In this document: positions 30,956-40,313 of the stretch, one piece after another | How positions within the stretch are numbered: the first letter of the stretch is position 1 | Layout of the letters: each line of letters starts with the position of its first letter | Source: Corynebacterium sp. HMSC04H06 | Lineage (GTDB): Bacteria; Actinomycetota; Actinomycetes; Mycobacteriales; Mycobacteriaceae | NCBI RefSeq assembly: GCF_001815935.1 | Contig: NZ_KV823401.1 | Coordinates: 1 to 64,000 of the forward strand | Reading direction: 5' to 3' | Length of the DNA stretch: 64,000 nucleotides | The notes under the pieces: model-generated | Seen by the model: the letters and a program-made list of their open reading frames with translations, nothing else | Told to the model about the DNA's origin: nothing | Database searches by the model: none | Made by a program: the position numbers and the translations under genes

Positions 30956-31225
30956 TTAATCTACCGGTTGCTCCCGAGCGCGCAGGAAGACGCGCGCGCT
31001 GAGTTCGGCGAAATCCTCGTTGCCGGTGTTCAGCGCTGGGAAGGCGCGCAGGCAGGTGCGCAAGGCCCGGGCGGCGGTCAGGTCCGAGGCGTGCACGGCG
31101 ATGCCGTCGATGTGGGCGTGGGCGGCGGCTGAGGCCGCGGCCAGCGCTGCGAAATTGTTCACGCGGGTCGCCGGGTGCAGGCGCTGGTATTCGCGGGCGA
31201 CGAGCAGCAGCTGTTCCGGGCTCAT
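30956..31225 (-). CDS. degenerate Fic/Doc-type toxin-like protein
   Basis: An 89-residue protein whose C-terminal half aligns in my reading with Doc toxins: NNFAALAAASAAAHAHIDG corresponds to the Doc segment around its first helices, and FPALNTGNEDFAELSARVFLRA to the catalytic HxFx(D/A)GNKR helix and following helix. The catalytic His is Phe here and the Lys/Arg after GN are Glu-Asp, so AMPylation/phosphorylation activity is not expected. It is also about 35 residues shorter than Doc. It starts within the stop codon of a ribbon-helix-helix gene (ATGA overlap), the normal antitoxin-toxin layout. Best read as a decayed or repurposed toxin. The Doc relationship is an inference by eye. Confidence 0.55.
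   Translation of the reverse strand: MSPEQLLLVAREYQRLHPATRVNNFAALAAASAAAHAHIDGIAVHASDLTAARALRTCLRAFPALNTGNEDFAELSARVFLRAREQPVD
30958..31012. repeat. 55-bp direct repeat, copy B
   Basis: The resident copy: it encodes the last 18 or so residues and stop of the Doc-like gene on the minus strand. Distance between repeat starts is 714 bases. Confidence 0.85.
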
Positions 31226-31431
31226 CGGGTGGACCGGATTTCCGATTCGAGCTGGGCGCGGCCGGGCAGCAGGGAGCGGGCGAGGTCCTGGACGGCGGCA
31301 TCGTTAAGCGCGCGGGCGGCCGCCAAAGTCACGGCGCGGACGACGGCCTCGTGTTTGGAGGTGCCCCACGCGGACGCCAGCAGGGTCAGCGCGTGGTCTT
31401 GATCGGGGGACAGTCGTAAGGTCATGGCCAT
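31222..31431 (-). CDS. ribbon-helix-helix (CopG-like) antitoxin/repressor
   Basis: A 69-residue protein with a short beta-strand MAMTLRLSPDQDHALTLLA followed by two helices (TSKHEAVVRAVTLAAARAL), the RHH DNA-binding pattern of many antitoxins. ATG at 31431 is chosen as start because the conserved strand begins there and because a 19-bp perfect palindrome lies 9 bases upstream; a longer open frame to 31545 would run through the palindrome. Its stop overlaps the start of the Doc-like gene. Probably an autorepressor of this two-gene operon. Confidence 0.7.
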   Translation of the reverse strand: MAMTLRLSPDQDHALTLLASAWGTSKHEAVVRAVTLAAARALNDAAVQDLARSLLPGRAQLESEIRSTR

Positions 31432-31439
31432 GCCCGAAA

Positions 31440-31458
31440 TGGTATCACTGTGATACCA
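31440..31458. promoter_or_regulatory. perfect 19-bp palindromic operator
   Basis: TGGTATCACTGTGATACCA: two 9-base arms around a single T. It lies between the RHH start (31431) and the divergent gyrA promoter (-10 at 31518), so the RHH protein is the obvious ligand and control of gyrA from here is also possible, though less likely at 60 bases upstream of its -10. Confidence 0.75.
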
Positions 31459-31517
31459 GATATAACCTTTTCGGGACATTCTGGGCCCGTGAATGCCCCT
31501 CTGCGCCTTTGTCCCAG

Positions 31518-31523
31518 TACAAT
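31518..31523 (+). promoter_or_regulatory. -10 element of gyrA (leaderless transcript)
   Basis: TACAAT ends 8 bases before the ATG at 31532, so transcription would begin at or next to the A of the start codon. No ribosome-binding site is present, in agreement with a leaderless mRNA. Confidence 0.6.
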
Positions 31524-31531
31524 AGGTGGTT

Positions 31532-34087
<2,556 letters not shown>

Positions 34088-34090
34088 TAC

Positions 34091-34426
34091 ATGGCACGAC
34101 GGGAAATAACGCTTTCGCGCATCGCACCGGTCTCCGCCTTCAAGGTGGGCATGGCGATGGCCCTGGTCGGGCTCATCGCCTGGTTGCTGGCCATGACCCT
34201 GCTCTACTTCGGCATGGATGCCGCGGGCATCTGGGACTCGGTCAACGCGCTCGTCGGTGACGTGGGCGGTGATTTTCATGTCGCCTTCGGCGTGGTCTTT
34301 TCCGCCTGCGCCCTCGTGGGCGCCATTATGGCTATCTTGGTAGCCATTTTCGTTCCGGTGATAGCGATTATCTACAACGCCATCGCGGAGCTTTTCGGTG
34401 GGTTAACTTGCGACTTCGATGACTAG
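34091..34426 (+). CDS. DUF3566 small membrane protein
   Basis: A 111-residue protein with two long hydrophobic segments (about residues 20-45 and 65-95), 3 bases after the gyrA stop. Mycobacterial Rv0007 and corynebacterial relatives occupy this same site; Rv0007 has a long N-terminal extension missing here. Function unknown. Tight spacing suggests co-transcription with gyrA. Confidence 0.85.
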   Translation: MARREITLSRIAPVSAFKVGMAMALVGLIAWLLAMTLLYFGMDAAGIWDSVNALVGDVGGDFHVAFGVVFSACALVGAIMAILVAIFVPVIAIIYNAIAELFGGLTCDFDD

Positions 34427-34512
34427 GTAAACTTTCCGTGAATACCCCCTTCGACCTGGCGATTTGCTAAAGGTTGGAGGGGGTATGTAAAGTTCATAGT
34501 CGTTCCACACAG

Positions 34513-34589
34513 GGGCCTATAGCTCAGTCGGTTAGAGCGCATCGCTGATAACGATGAGGTCGCTGGTTCGATTCCAGCTAGGCCCACCA
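34513..34589 (+). tRNA. tRNA-Ile (GAT)
   Basis: Acceptor arms GGGCCTA/TAGGCCC, D-arm GCTCAGTCGGTTAGAGC, anticodon stem CATCG/CGATG with GAT at 34547-34549, T-arm CTGGTTCGATTCCAG. ACCA at the 3' end is encoded in the DNA, unlike the two tRNA-Ala genes downstream. Confidence 0.97.
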
Positions 34590-34597
34590 CGGAACAT

Positions 34598-34670
34598 GGG
34601 GCATTAGCTCAATTGGTAGAGCACCTGCTTTGCAAGCAGGAGGTCAGGAGTTCGATTCTCCTATGCTCCA
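34598..34670 (+). tRNA. tRNA-Ala (TGC)
   Basis: Acceptor GGGGCAT/ATGCTCC with the G3-T70 wobble pair that identifies alanine tRNA. Anticodon TGC at 34631-34633 in stem CCTGC/GCAGG. CCA is not encoded. It lies 8 bases after tRNA-Ile, so the pair is probably co-transcribed. Confidence 0.97.
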
Positions 34671-34681
34671 CAATCACCACA

Positions 34682-34711
34682 AACGCCAGGCGAAACCGCC
34701 TGGCGTTTTTC
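34682..34711 (+). terminator. terminator after the tRNA-Ile/tRNA-Ala pair
   Basis: 11-bp perfect arms AACGCCAGGCG and CGCCTGGCGTT with a 4-base loop and a TTTTTC tail. Confidence 0.9.
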
Positions 34712-34806
34712 TTTCCCTGCCCGGTCCCGAGGATCGTACTAGTCTGGTGTTCACTGATTAATGAAAACCTTATGCCGTGCGCGGCAGAGAGTGCAGGAAA
34801 ATTATC

Positions 34807-35067
34807 ATGGCGGAGTTCTATTTCAACCACCCGTTTGCCGAGACCAAGCTGCGGGTGGAAGCGCCCGCCGGCTCCCGTTACGTGGTGGTGTCCCAGCGCA
34901 GCGACCAGGATCTAGAGATCCTGGATACCTTCGATGATTACGACGCCGCCCGCGAGCTGGTCATGCGCACTCTCCAGGACGCCGCCAACCACATCGATGA
35001 GATGGGCTACGGTGAAGACGTCAAGGCTACCCACATGCGCTTAAAGCCGCTTCCCGAATTCGCCTAA
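34807..35067 (+). CDS. small conserved hypothetical protein
   Basis: An 86-residue soluble acidic protein with beta-then-helix character (FNHPFAETKLRVEAPAGSRY, then DTFDDYDAARELVMRTLQDA). No domain recognised; the DYDAARELV segment resembles small proteins that follow tRNA genes in other corynebacteria. ATG at 34807 is chosen because GCAGGA lies upstream and the family-like part starts there. Confidence 0.65.
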   Translation: MAEFYFNHPFAETKLRVEAPAGSRYVVVSQRSDQDLEILDTFDDYDAARELVMRTLQDAANHIDEMGYGEDVKATHMRLKPLPEFA

Positions 35068-35132
35068 AGTCGCAGCTGGGCGCCCCGATTTTTAGGCACC
35101 GGCCCCACCGGAGTACGCTTTAAAGACATAAC

Positions 35133-35205
35133 GGGGCTATAGCTCAGTTGGTAGAGCGTCGCGTTCGCAATGCGAAGGTCAGGGGTTCGATTCCCCTTAG
35201 CTCCA
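35133..35205 (+). tRNA. tRNA-Ala (CGC)
   Basis: Acceptor GGGGCTA/TAGCTCC with the alanine-type G3-T70 wobble; anticodon CGC at 35166-35168 in stem TCGCG/TGCGA, whose innermost pair is a G-T wobble. CCA not encoded. Reads GCG, the codon preferred in high-GC genes. Confidence 0.93.
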
Positions 35206-35214
35206 CTACCGTGC

Positions 35215-35263
35215 AGGACCTGACACCGGAAACGTTGTTTTCCGGGTCAGGTCCTTATTTTTT
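35215..35263 (+). terminator. terminator after tRNA-Ala (CGC)
   Basis: Long hairpin: AGGACCTGAC and CCGGAAA on the left pair with TTTCCGG and GTCAGGTCCT on the right, with a TTATTTTTT tail. Confidence 0.85.
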
Positions 35264-35348
35264 ACGGTGCCACCATGCTTTTTGGAGCGAATGGAGAAAT
35301 TGCTGAGAAATATATTCGCTTCAGCTTTTAAGCGTTGTGTTTCCCGAC

Positions 35349-35354
35349 TACAAT
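35349..35354 (+). promoter_or_regulatory. -10 element of the MarR gene (leaderless)
   Basis: TACAAT ends 7 bases before ATG 35362 with no ribosome-binding site between, the same layout as gyrA. Confidence 0.5.
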
Positions 35355-35361
35355 ACGGTGC

Positions 35362-35844
35362 ATGAACGAAGAACCGCAGTGGCTCGACGAGGAAGAGCTG
35401 GAAGCCTTCATGTCCCTCATGGCCGTCAACATCCGGCTGACTGCTGTCCTCGACGCCCAGCTGCGGGAGGACGCGGGACTGAGCTTCTTCGATTACACGG
35501 TGATGTCTCGCCTGTCTGAGGCCCCGGAGCGCCGCATGCGCATGCGAGAGCTGGCCATTACGGCCAACGGCTCCCTGTCGCGCCTGAGTCAGGTGGTCAC
35601 CCGGCTGGAGAAGAAGGACTGGGTCGAGCGTTTCCCGGATCCCAACGACGGGCGCACAACCTTTGCCAAGCTCACCGATGCCGGCTGGGACAAGGTCGTC
35701 GCCAGCGCCCCAGGGCACGCCCACCAGGCCCGAGCGGTGGTCGCGGACAAGCTCACCCGCTCCCAGATCCGCACCATGACGCAGGTGAACAACCGCATTA
35801 TTAAGGCCATCGAGGAAGACCCCCGTTTCGGCGGGCGCTTCTAG
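35362..35844 (+). CDS. MarR-family transcriptional regulator
   Basis: A 160-residue winged-helix dimer. The recognition helix region is MRMRELAITANGSLSRLSQVVTRLEKKDWVER and the wing FPDPNDGRTTFAKLTDAG, the MarR signature. Members usually respond to phenolic or oxidising ligands. ATG at 35362 follows a -10 immediately upstream. Its TAG stop lies in the palindrome CTAG (35841-35844), which is at the same time the stop of the convergent glycosylase gene. The target may include nearby genes, but no operator was identified. Confidence 0.88.
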   Translation: MNEEPQWLDEEELEAFMSLMAVNIRLTAVLDAQLREDAGLSFFDYTVMSRLSEAPERRMRMRELAITANGSLSRLSQVVTRLEKKDWVERFPDPNDGRTTFAKLTDAGWDKVVASAPGHAHQARAVVADKLTRSQIRTMTQVNNRIIKAIEEDPRFGGRF

Positions 35845-36386
35845 GCCGGGTAGCCGCGCCGGCGGGACACGCTTTTATCCCAGGGGATCCAGAAGCGGTA
35901 GGGCGCCTGCTGGTTCTTCGAAATTCCAATCCGCGGCCCGGCCACCCATTCGGGCTCGGCCGCGCGGGGCTCCAGCTCGACGGGGGAGGAGTTGTCCTCG
36001 AGCGTGAAGCCTAGGGCCTGACCGAGGTTGCCGGGACCGCGCGCCAGGTTATAAAAATCGGTCTCGCCGCGGCGGGAATAGGCTAGTTCCTGGCCGACGA
36101 CCACTTCGCCGGCGCGCAGCAGGCAGCCCTGGCCGGTGCCTTCCGGCGCACAGACGATGTTGCCGTTGCGGTGGATGCCGTAGGAGGCGTAAACGTACAG
36201 CCTGCCCGGCGGGCCGAACATGGTCGCGTTCCGCGGAGTCTTGCCGCGAAAGGTGTGCGCGGCCGGGTCCTCGGTGCCCAGGTAGGCCTCGACCTCGGTA
36301 AGCCGGACCGCCACGCCGCCGAAGTGAAAGATGCAGCCCAAAAGCTGCGGGGCGACCACGTGGGCGGGGGCGGAAAAATCAATCAT
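35841..36386 (-). CDS. 3-methyladenine DNA glycosylase (AAG/MPG type)
   Basis: Base-excision repair enzyme removing alkylated and deaminated purines. The family elements are clear: VRLTEVEAYLGTEDPAAHTFRG (with the catalytic Glu), NATMFGPPGRLYVYASYGIHRNGNIV and RGPGNLGQALGF. The length of 181 residues is at the short end of the family but complete. Overlaps the MarR stop codon head-on by 4 bases. Confidence 0.93.
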   Translation of the reverse strand: MIDFSAPAHVVAPQLLGCIFHFGGVAVRLTEVEAYLGTEDPAAHTFRGKTPRNATMFGPPGRLYVYASYGIHRNGNIVCAPEGTGQGCLLRAGEVVVGQELAYSRRGETDFYNLARGPGNLGQALGFTLEDNSSPVELEPRAAEPEWVAGPRIGISKNQQAPYRFWIPWDKSVSRRRGYPA

Positions 36387-36405
36387 GACCCCAGACTAAT
36401 AGAGG

Positions 36406-37276
36406 CTAGTAGACCTCGATCGAGCGGATGTGGTTGCCCAGGCCCTTGCGGGTAAAGACCGTCCGGGCGCTGGTGGGGTCGTTGGCCGCGCCCATCGCCA
36501 GCAGTAGCGGGACGTAGTGATCGGCGGTGGGGTGGGCAATCCGCGCGCCCGGGCCCTGGTGCAGGTAGTCGGTCAGGGCGTCCACGTTGCCGGAGTGGAT
36601 GTTGGCCGCGGCCCACTCGTCGAAGGCGTCGAGGTGGCCGGAGAGCTCGGGATTGCGGAAGACCGCGAAGGAGTGGGTCATGTACCCGCTGCCGATGACC
36701 AGGATGCCCTCCGCGCGCAGCGGGCGCAGCTTCTCGCCCAGGTCCAGCAGGTCCTGTGGGGTCAGGCTGGGCATGGAGACCTGCACGACGGGGACGTCGC
36801 CGGCTGGGTACATGGCCATCAGGGGGATAAAGGCGCCGTGGTCCAAGCCGCGGTCCCGCGAACTGGTGGACGGGCTGGTAACCCAGTAGGCCCACGACGC
36901 GCTGGGCGAGCTCCCCAGCGTCCGGGGTGGGGTAACGCAGGGTGAGGTACTCCGGGTCGAAGCCGGAGAAGTCGTAAAACAGCGGGGCATCGGCCGCCGT
37001 GGCGTTGATGGCCACCGGCGCGTTTTCCCAGTGCGCGGAGACCACTACGATGGCTCGCGGTTTTGGCAGGGAGCGCGACCAGTCGTAGAGGTCGTTCATC
37101 CAGCCGTGGTTGCCCAGCGCCGGCGGGGCGCCGTGGCTAATGAACAGGGCCGGCAGGGGGCCGTCGGCCGGCTCCCACTGGCGGTGCAGGTGGGTCTCGG
37201 GGAGGGCGCGTTCGCGCAGATCGTAGATGGCGCCGGCCGGGCGAGCGGGGTTGAATTCTTCGGCGAGGGTGGGTAT
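36406..37276 (-). pseudogene. extradiol (DODA/YgiD-type) dioxygenase, frameshifted and lacking a normal start
   Basis: The two reading-frame pieces together encode a class III ring-cleaving dioxygenase of the LigB/YgiD type. The N-terminal piece has PALFISHGAPPALGNHG and AIVVVSAHWENAP; the C-terminal piece has RGLDHGAFIPLMAMYP and HPTADHYVPLLLAMGAA. All conserved histidines are present. They are in different frames, and the join falls near 36860, where the sequence CACCAGTTCGCGG carries one surplus base. In addition, the site where ATG is expected, just after AAAGGAG (37283-37289), is ATA (37274-37276); the next in-frame start (37099) would remove the first metal-binding His. Two independent lesions make a pseudogene likely, although one could be a sequencing error. 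Confidence 0.8.
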
Positions 37277-37326
37277 GGGGAATTCTCCTTTACTTAAAGT
37301 ATAAAGTAAGACTAGCCCACGAATAC

Positions 37327-37866
37327 TTAATCTGTAAAGCGTTTGACGAGAATCAGGTGGCCGTTGCGCTCGCCCTCTTGCTCAAAGCCCAAGTACTGGT
37401 AGAGCCGGTGGGCGCGGGGGTTGTCCGGATCCACCGCCAGGGAGATTCCGGGAGTGCCCAGCTTGCGGGCCAGCTCGGTGGCGGCTTGGATGAGCGAGGT
37501 GCCAATTCCTTGGCCCTTGTAGCGGCCCTCCACCGCGAGCGCGAGCTCCGGGATACCCTCCTCGGCGTGGCCGAAGCCGTGGCTTTCTTCCGTGCCCCAC
37601 ATCAGCCACACGCCCCCGGCCGGGACATAGGCGTCCCAGGCGATGAACCCGCCCTCGTTCGGGTTCCACGCCGCTACGTAGTACTCGTAATCCTTATCGA
37701 AATGCTCAGAGATCTCGCCGAATTCGTCCCCGAAAGTATCGGTCAAAAAATTCAGGCGCGCGATGTAGGTGCGATCCGATTCCTGGGTCGCTCGCAGCTC
37801 GATCTGCAGCTGGTCAGAATTCTGGTTGAGCTTGTCATCCTGTGTCTGAGAGTCCATGCGCGCCAT
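37327..37866 (-). CDS. GNAT-family N-acetyltransferase
   Basis: A 179-residue acetyl-CoA-dependent acetyltransferase. The acetyl-CoA site is RYKGQGIGTSLIQAATELA (R-x-x-G-x-G/A motif) and the C-terminal strand-helix is AHRLYQYLGFEQEGERNGH. The acceptor substrate is not predictable. ATG at 37866; an ATG three codons in (37857) is an alternative. Confidence 0.88.
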   Translation of the reverse strand: MARMDSQTQDDKLNQNSDQLQIELRATQESDRTYIARLNFLTDTFGDEFGEISEHFDKDYEYYVAAWNPNEGGFIAWDAYVPAGGVWLMWGTEESHGFGHAEEGIPELALAVEGRYKGQGIGTSLIQAATELARKLGTPGISLAVDPDNPRAHRLYQYLGFEQEGERNGHLILVKRFTD

Positions 37867-37877
37867 TGTAGGCCGCG

Positions 37878-38081
37878 CTAAGCCAGGTGGTAGTTGGCCA
37901 CCTCGTGGCCAGCGAATTCGCGGGCCACCCCGGACTCGTCCACGGAGCGGAACACGGTGTCGTTCTCAATCGCAAAGCGCAGGTTTTCCACCCGGTTCGA
38001 CGGATCCCCGACAATCGGCCCCGCGGTAAAGTAAAAAGTCTCCCCGTTAGTAAGTTTTACCGTCAAAGATTCAATACTCAT
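37878..38081 (-). CDS. small hypothetical protein
   Basis: A 67-residue soluble, beta-rich acidic protein (MSIESLTVKLTNGETFYFTAG), with no recognised family. AAGGAG precedes the ATG by 9 bases, so it is well supported as a gene. It ends 11 bases upstream of the acetyltransferase start on the same strand, so the two are likely co-transcribed. Confidence 0.65.
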   Translation of the reverse strand: MSIESLTVKLTNGETFYFTAGPIVGDPSNRVENLRFAIENDTVFRSVDESGVAREFAGHEVANYHLA

Positions 38082-38201
38082 CTAGCTGAAGCTCCTTGCT
38101 CCCGACCGATCGAAGTGCACAACGTTGTTCTCCATAAATTACTGTCCGGGGCGCTATAGAATCTAATTAGAAGGTCCGAATGAGATCTATGTAATAAAGA
38201 A

Positions 38202-38251
38202 GCCACCCCCGGAAGTAAGTACAACAGTGTACTTCACTTCGCGGGAGTGGC
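38202..38251 (-). terminator. imperfect hairpin downstream of the Lys/Ala-rich membrane protein
   Basis: GCCAC.CCCG ... AAGTAC pairs with GTACTT ... CGGGAGTGGC across a 6-base loop. Read on the minus strand it is followed by a TTCTTTATTA tail, so it fits a terminator for the gene at 38274-39071. Confidence 0.55.
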
Positions 38252-38273
38252 GGAAGCTGCGGGGGTGAAAGGA

Positions 38274-39071
38274 CTAGTCCTCGTCCTCGCGCAGGCGGTG
38301 CTTGCCCTCGTTATCCGAGTCGTCGGTCAGGCGGGCGGTGTCCTCCTCCGGACGCTCAGCGGTCTCCGCCTGGTGGTTGGCCAGCTGGGCGTCTAGGGAG
38401 CCGAGCAGCTCCTCGTCGCGGTCCACCACGCCTTCTTCCACCTGGGTGGACACCGGCTTCTCTGTGGTCGAGGTGTAGACCAGAGTGGAGCCGGCGGTCT
38501 GTTCGTTGCCGCCGAATTCCTCGACGCGCGGCGGCTGCTCCGACGGGGTGTCGTTGCGGCGCAGCCAGTAGTAGACGCCGCCGCCGATAGCGGCCACCGC
38601 GGCCACGGCCGCAGCGATAGGCCAGAACGCGGAGCGGTTCTGCTTTTTCTGCTTCTTGGCCGCCTGCTTGCGGGCCTTCTTGGCGGCCTTGGTGGCCGAC
38701 TTGCGGGAGTCTTGGGCGCGGCGCTCCAGCTGGTTGGCCTTCTTCTGGGACTTCTTGCGGGCTTCGGTGGCAGACTTGCGCAGGTTGGCCGTGGCGTTTT
38801 CGGTCTTGTCTTTTGCCTTGTCCTGGGCTTCGTTCGCCTGGGACTTGATGTCTTCGAGGGCGCGCTCCAGGCGGGAGTGGGCGGCCTGGGTCACGCGGCC
38901 GGCCTCCTTGCGGGACTCGGGGAACCAGTCCTGGGTGTGGTCGTCCACCTTGTCTGCGGCCTCCTCCAGAGCGTCGTAAGCCTGGCGGGCCTTTTCGTCC
39001 CGGAACTCAGCGAACTGGTTCCACAGGGACGAACCGACTCGGTAGGCCACGTTCAAGCTGCCAAGATTCAT
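38274..39071 (-). CDS. Lys/Ala-rich coiled-coil membrane protein
   Basis: A 265-residue protein. The first 60 residues are amphipathic (WNQFAEFRDEKARQAYDALEEAADKV); residues about 60-145 are Lys/Ala/Glu heptad-like repeats (ARKKSQKKANQLERRAQDSR, then SATKAAKKARKQAAKKQKKQ), resembling histone H1 tails or apolipoprotein/phasin-like helices. A single membrane helix follows (AFWPIAAAVAAVAAIGGGVYYWL, about 150-170), and the C-terminal tail is acidic. The arrangement suggests a membrane-anchored protein with a cytosolic basic helical arm that could bind nucleic acid or membrane surface. Function unknown. Confidence 0.65.
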   Translation of the reverse strand: MNLGSLNVAYRVGSSLWNQFAEFRDEKARQAYDALEEAADKVDDHTQDWFPESRKEAGRVTQAAHSRLERALEDIKSQANEAQDKAKDKTENATANLRKSATEARKKSQKKANQLERRAQDSRKSATKAAKKARKQAAKKQKKQNRSAFWPIAAAVAAVAAIGGGVYYWLRRNDTPSEQPPRVEEFGGNEQTAGSTLVYTSTTEKPVSTQVEEGVVDRDEELLGSLDAQLANHQAETAERPEEDTARLTDDSDNEGKHRLREDED

Positions 39072-39338
39072 GGTTTCTCCTAAGTAAAGGTTTATTAATC
39101 GTTCCTAGTCCAGCGTAGTGAACTTTTGGGCGGGGCGGCAATAGGAGGGTGTGAGACCACAGCCGGGTATAGACCGCTTGGTTCATTCTGGGTCCCGTTT
39201 TATTCACCCGAAAATGGGAAATCGCTACAGCTACTGCGGTTTTAAAGGTAATACGTTTGAGAAGCGCTGGTGTGAAAAATGAACAGCTTGGTACATTTTT
39301 CGCTAAGCACTAGCCCACTACCAGCAGAGGAGGTCGCC

Positions 39339-40277
39339 GTGGTACCCCGGATATCCGCTTCCGCGCCACTAGACCAAAACGAGCTGCAGGTCTACTCGGC
39401 GCCGGCGCCCCAGCGCACCGCCCTGTCCTTTGAAGTCATCCCGCCGCGCCACGACGCGGATGCCGCCAAGGTCAACGGCCTGCTCGAAGCCTTGAGCTCC
39501 TACCACCCCGACTACATTGCGGTCACCAGTTCCCAGCGCTCCGGCTGGCTGCGCGGCACCGCCGCCTTCATCGAGCGCATCGCCCAGCGCACCCAGATGC
39601 GCCCGCTCGCGCACCTGGCTTGCACCGCCGGCACCCGCGCGGAACTCATCGGCTGGATCGACGCGCTCGTCGATGCCGGCGTGCGCGGGCTGCTGGCCCT
39701 GCGCGGCGACCTCGCCCCGGGGCAGACTTCCCTGCCGGAGGGCTACCTGCCGCACGCCGACGACCTGGTGCGGCTGGTCCGCGAGTGGGAGCAGTCCCAG
39801 GCCGCCCGCTTCGCCGCCGGGCGCCTGGCCGTGGGCGTGGCCTGCTACCCGCAGGGGCACGCTGAATCCCGCAACGCCGACGAGGACATCGACGTCTTGC
39901 TGACCAAGCAGCGCTGCGGCGCCGACTTCGCCATCACCCAGCTCTTCTTCGACGCCGTGGACTACCACCGCTTCGCCGAGTGCGCCCACCTGGCCGGGGT
40001 GAACATCCCGCTGATCCCGGGCATCATGCCCATGACCAGCGCCAAGCGCCTGGCGCGCATGGGCGAGCTCACCGGCCTGCCCGTTCCGGCGCCGGTAGTT
40101 AACCGCCTAGCCCAGGCGCGGGACCCAGCCGAGGAGCACGAGATCGGCTTGGAGCTGACCGCCCAGCTGGCCCGCGAGGTCTTGGCCGGGGGCGCAGGCG
40201 GGTTGCACGTCTATACCCACAACAACGCCGCCGTGACCCAGGACCTGCTGGACCGGGTGGGCATCGCCGCCGCCTAA
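39339..40277 (+). CDS. metF: 5,10-methylenetetrahydrofolate reductase
   Basis: FAD-dependent reductase supplying 5-methyl-tetrahydrofolate to MetE. Family features: LSFEVIPPRHDADA (with the catalytic Glu), LLALRGDLAPGQ, DFAITQLFFDAVDYHRF, LIPGIMPMTSAKRL and a C-terminal HVYTHNNA segment. GTG at 39339 is preferred because AGAGGAGG lies 5 bases upstream; an in-frame ATG at 39279 would add 20 residues but has no ribosome-binding site. metE follows after 36 bases, making a methionine-synthesis operon. In corynebacteria such genes are usually repressed by McbR; only a half-matching TAGAC at 39170 is visible. Confidence 0.9.
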   Translation: MVPRISASAPLDQNELQVYSAPAPQRTALSFEVIPPRHDADAAKVNGLLEALSSYHPDYIAVTSSQRSGWLRGTAAFIERIAQRTQMRPLAHLACTAGTRAELIGWIDALVDAGVRGLLALRGDLAPGQTSLPEGYLPHADDLVRLVREWEQSQAARFAAGRLAVGVACYPQGHAESRNADEDIDVLLTKQRCGADFAITQLFFDAVDYHRFAECAHLAGVNIPLIPGIMPMTSAKRLARMGELTGLPVPAPVVNRLAQARDPAEEHEIGLELTAQLAREVLAGGAGGLHVYTHNNAAVTQDLLDRVGIAAA

Positions 40278-40313
40278 ACCGCAATCAGAACGAAAATTTA
40301 AGGAGAACACCAC

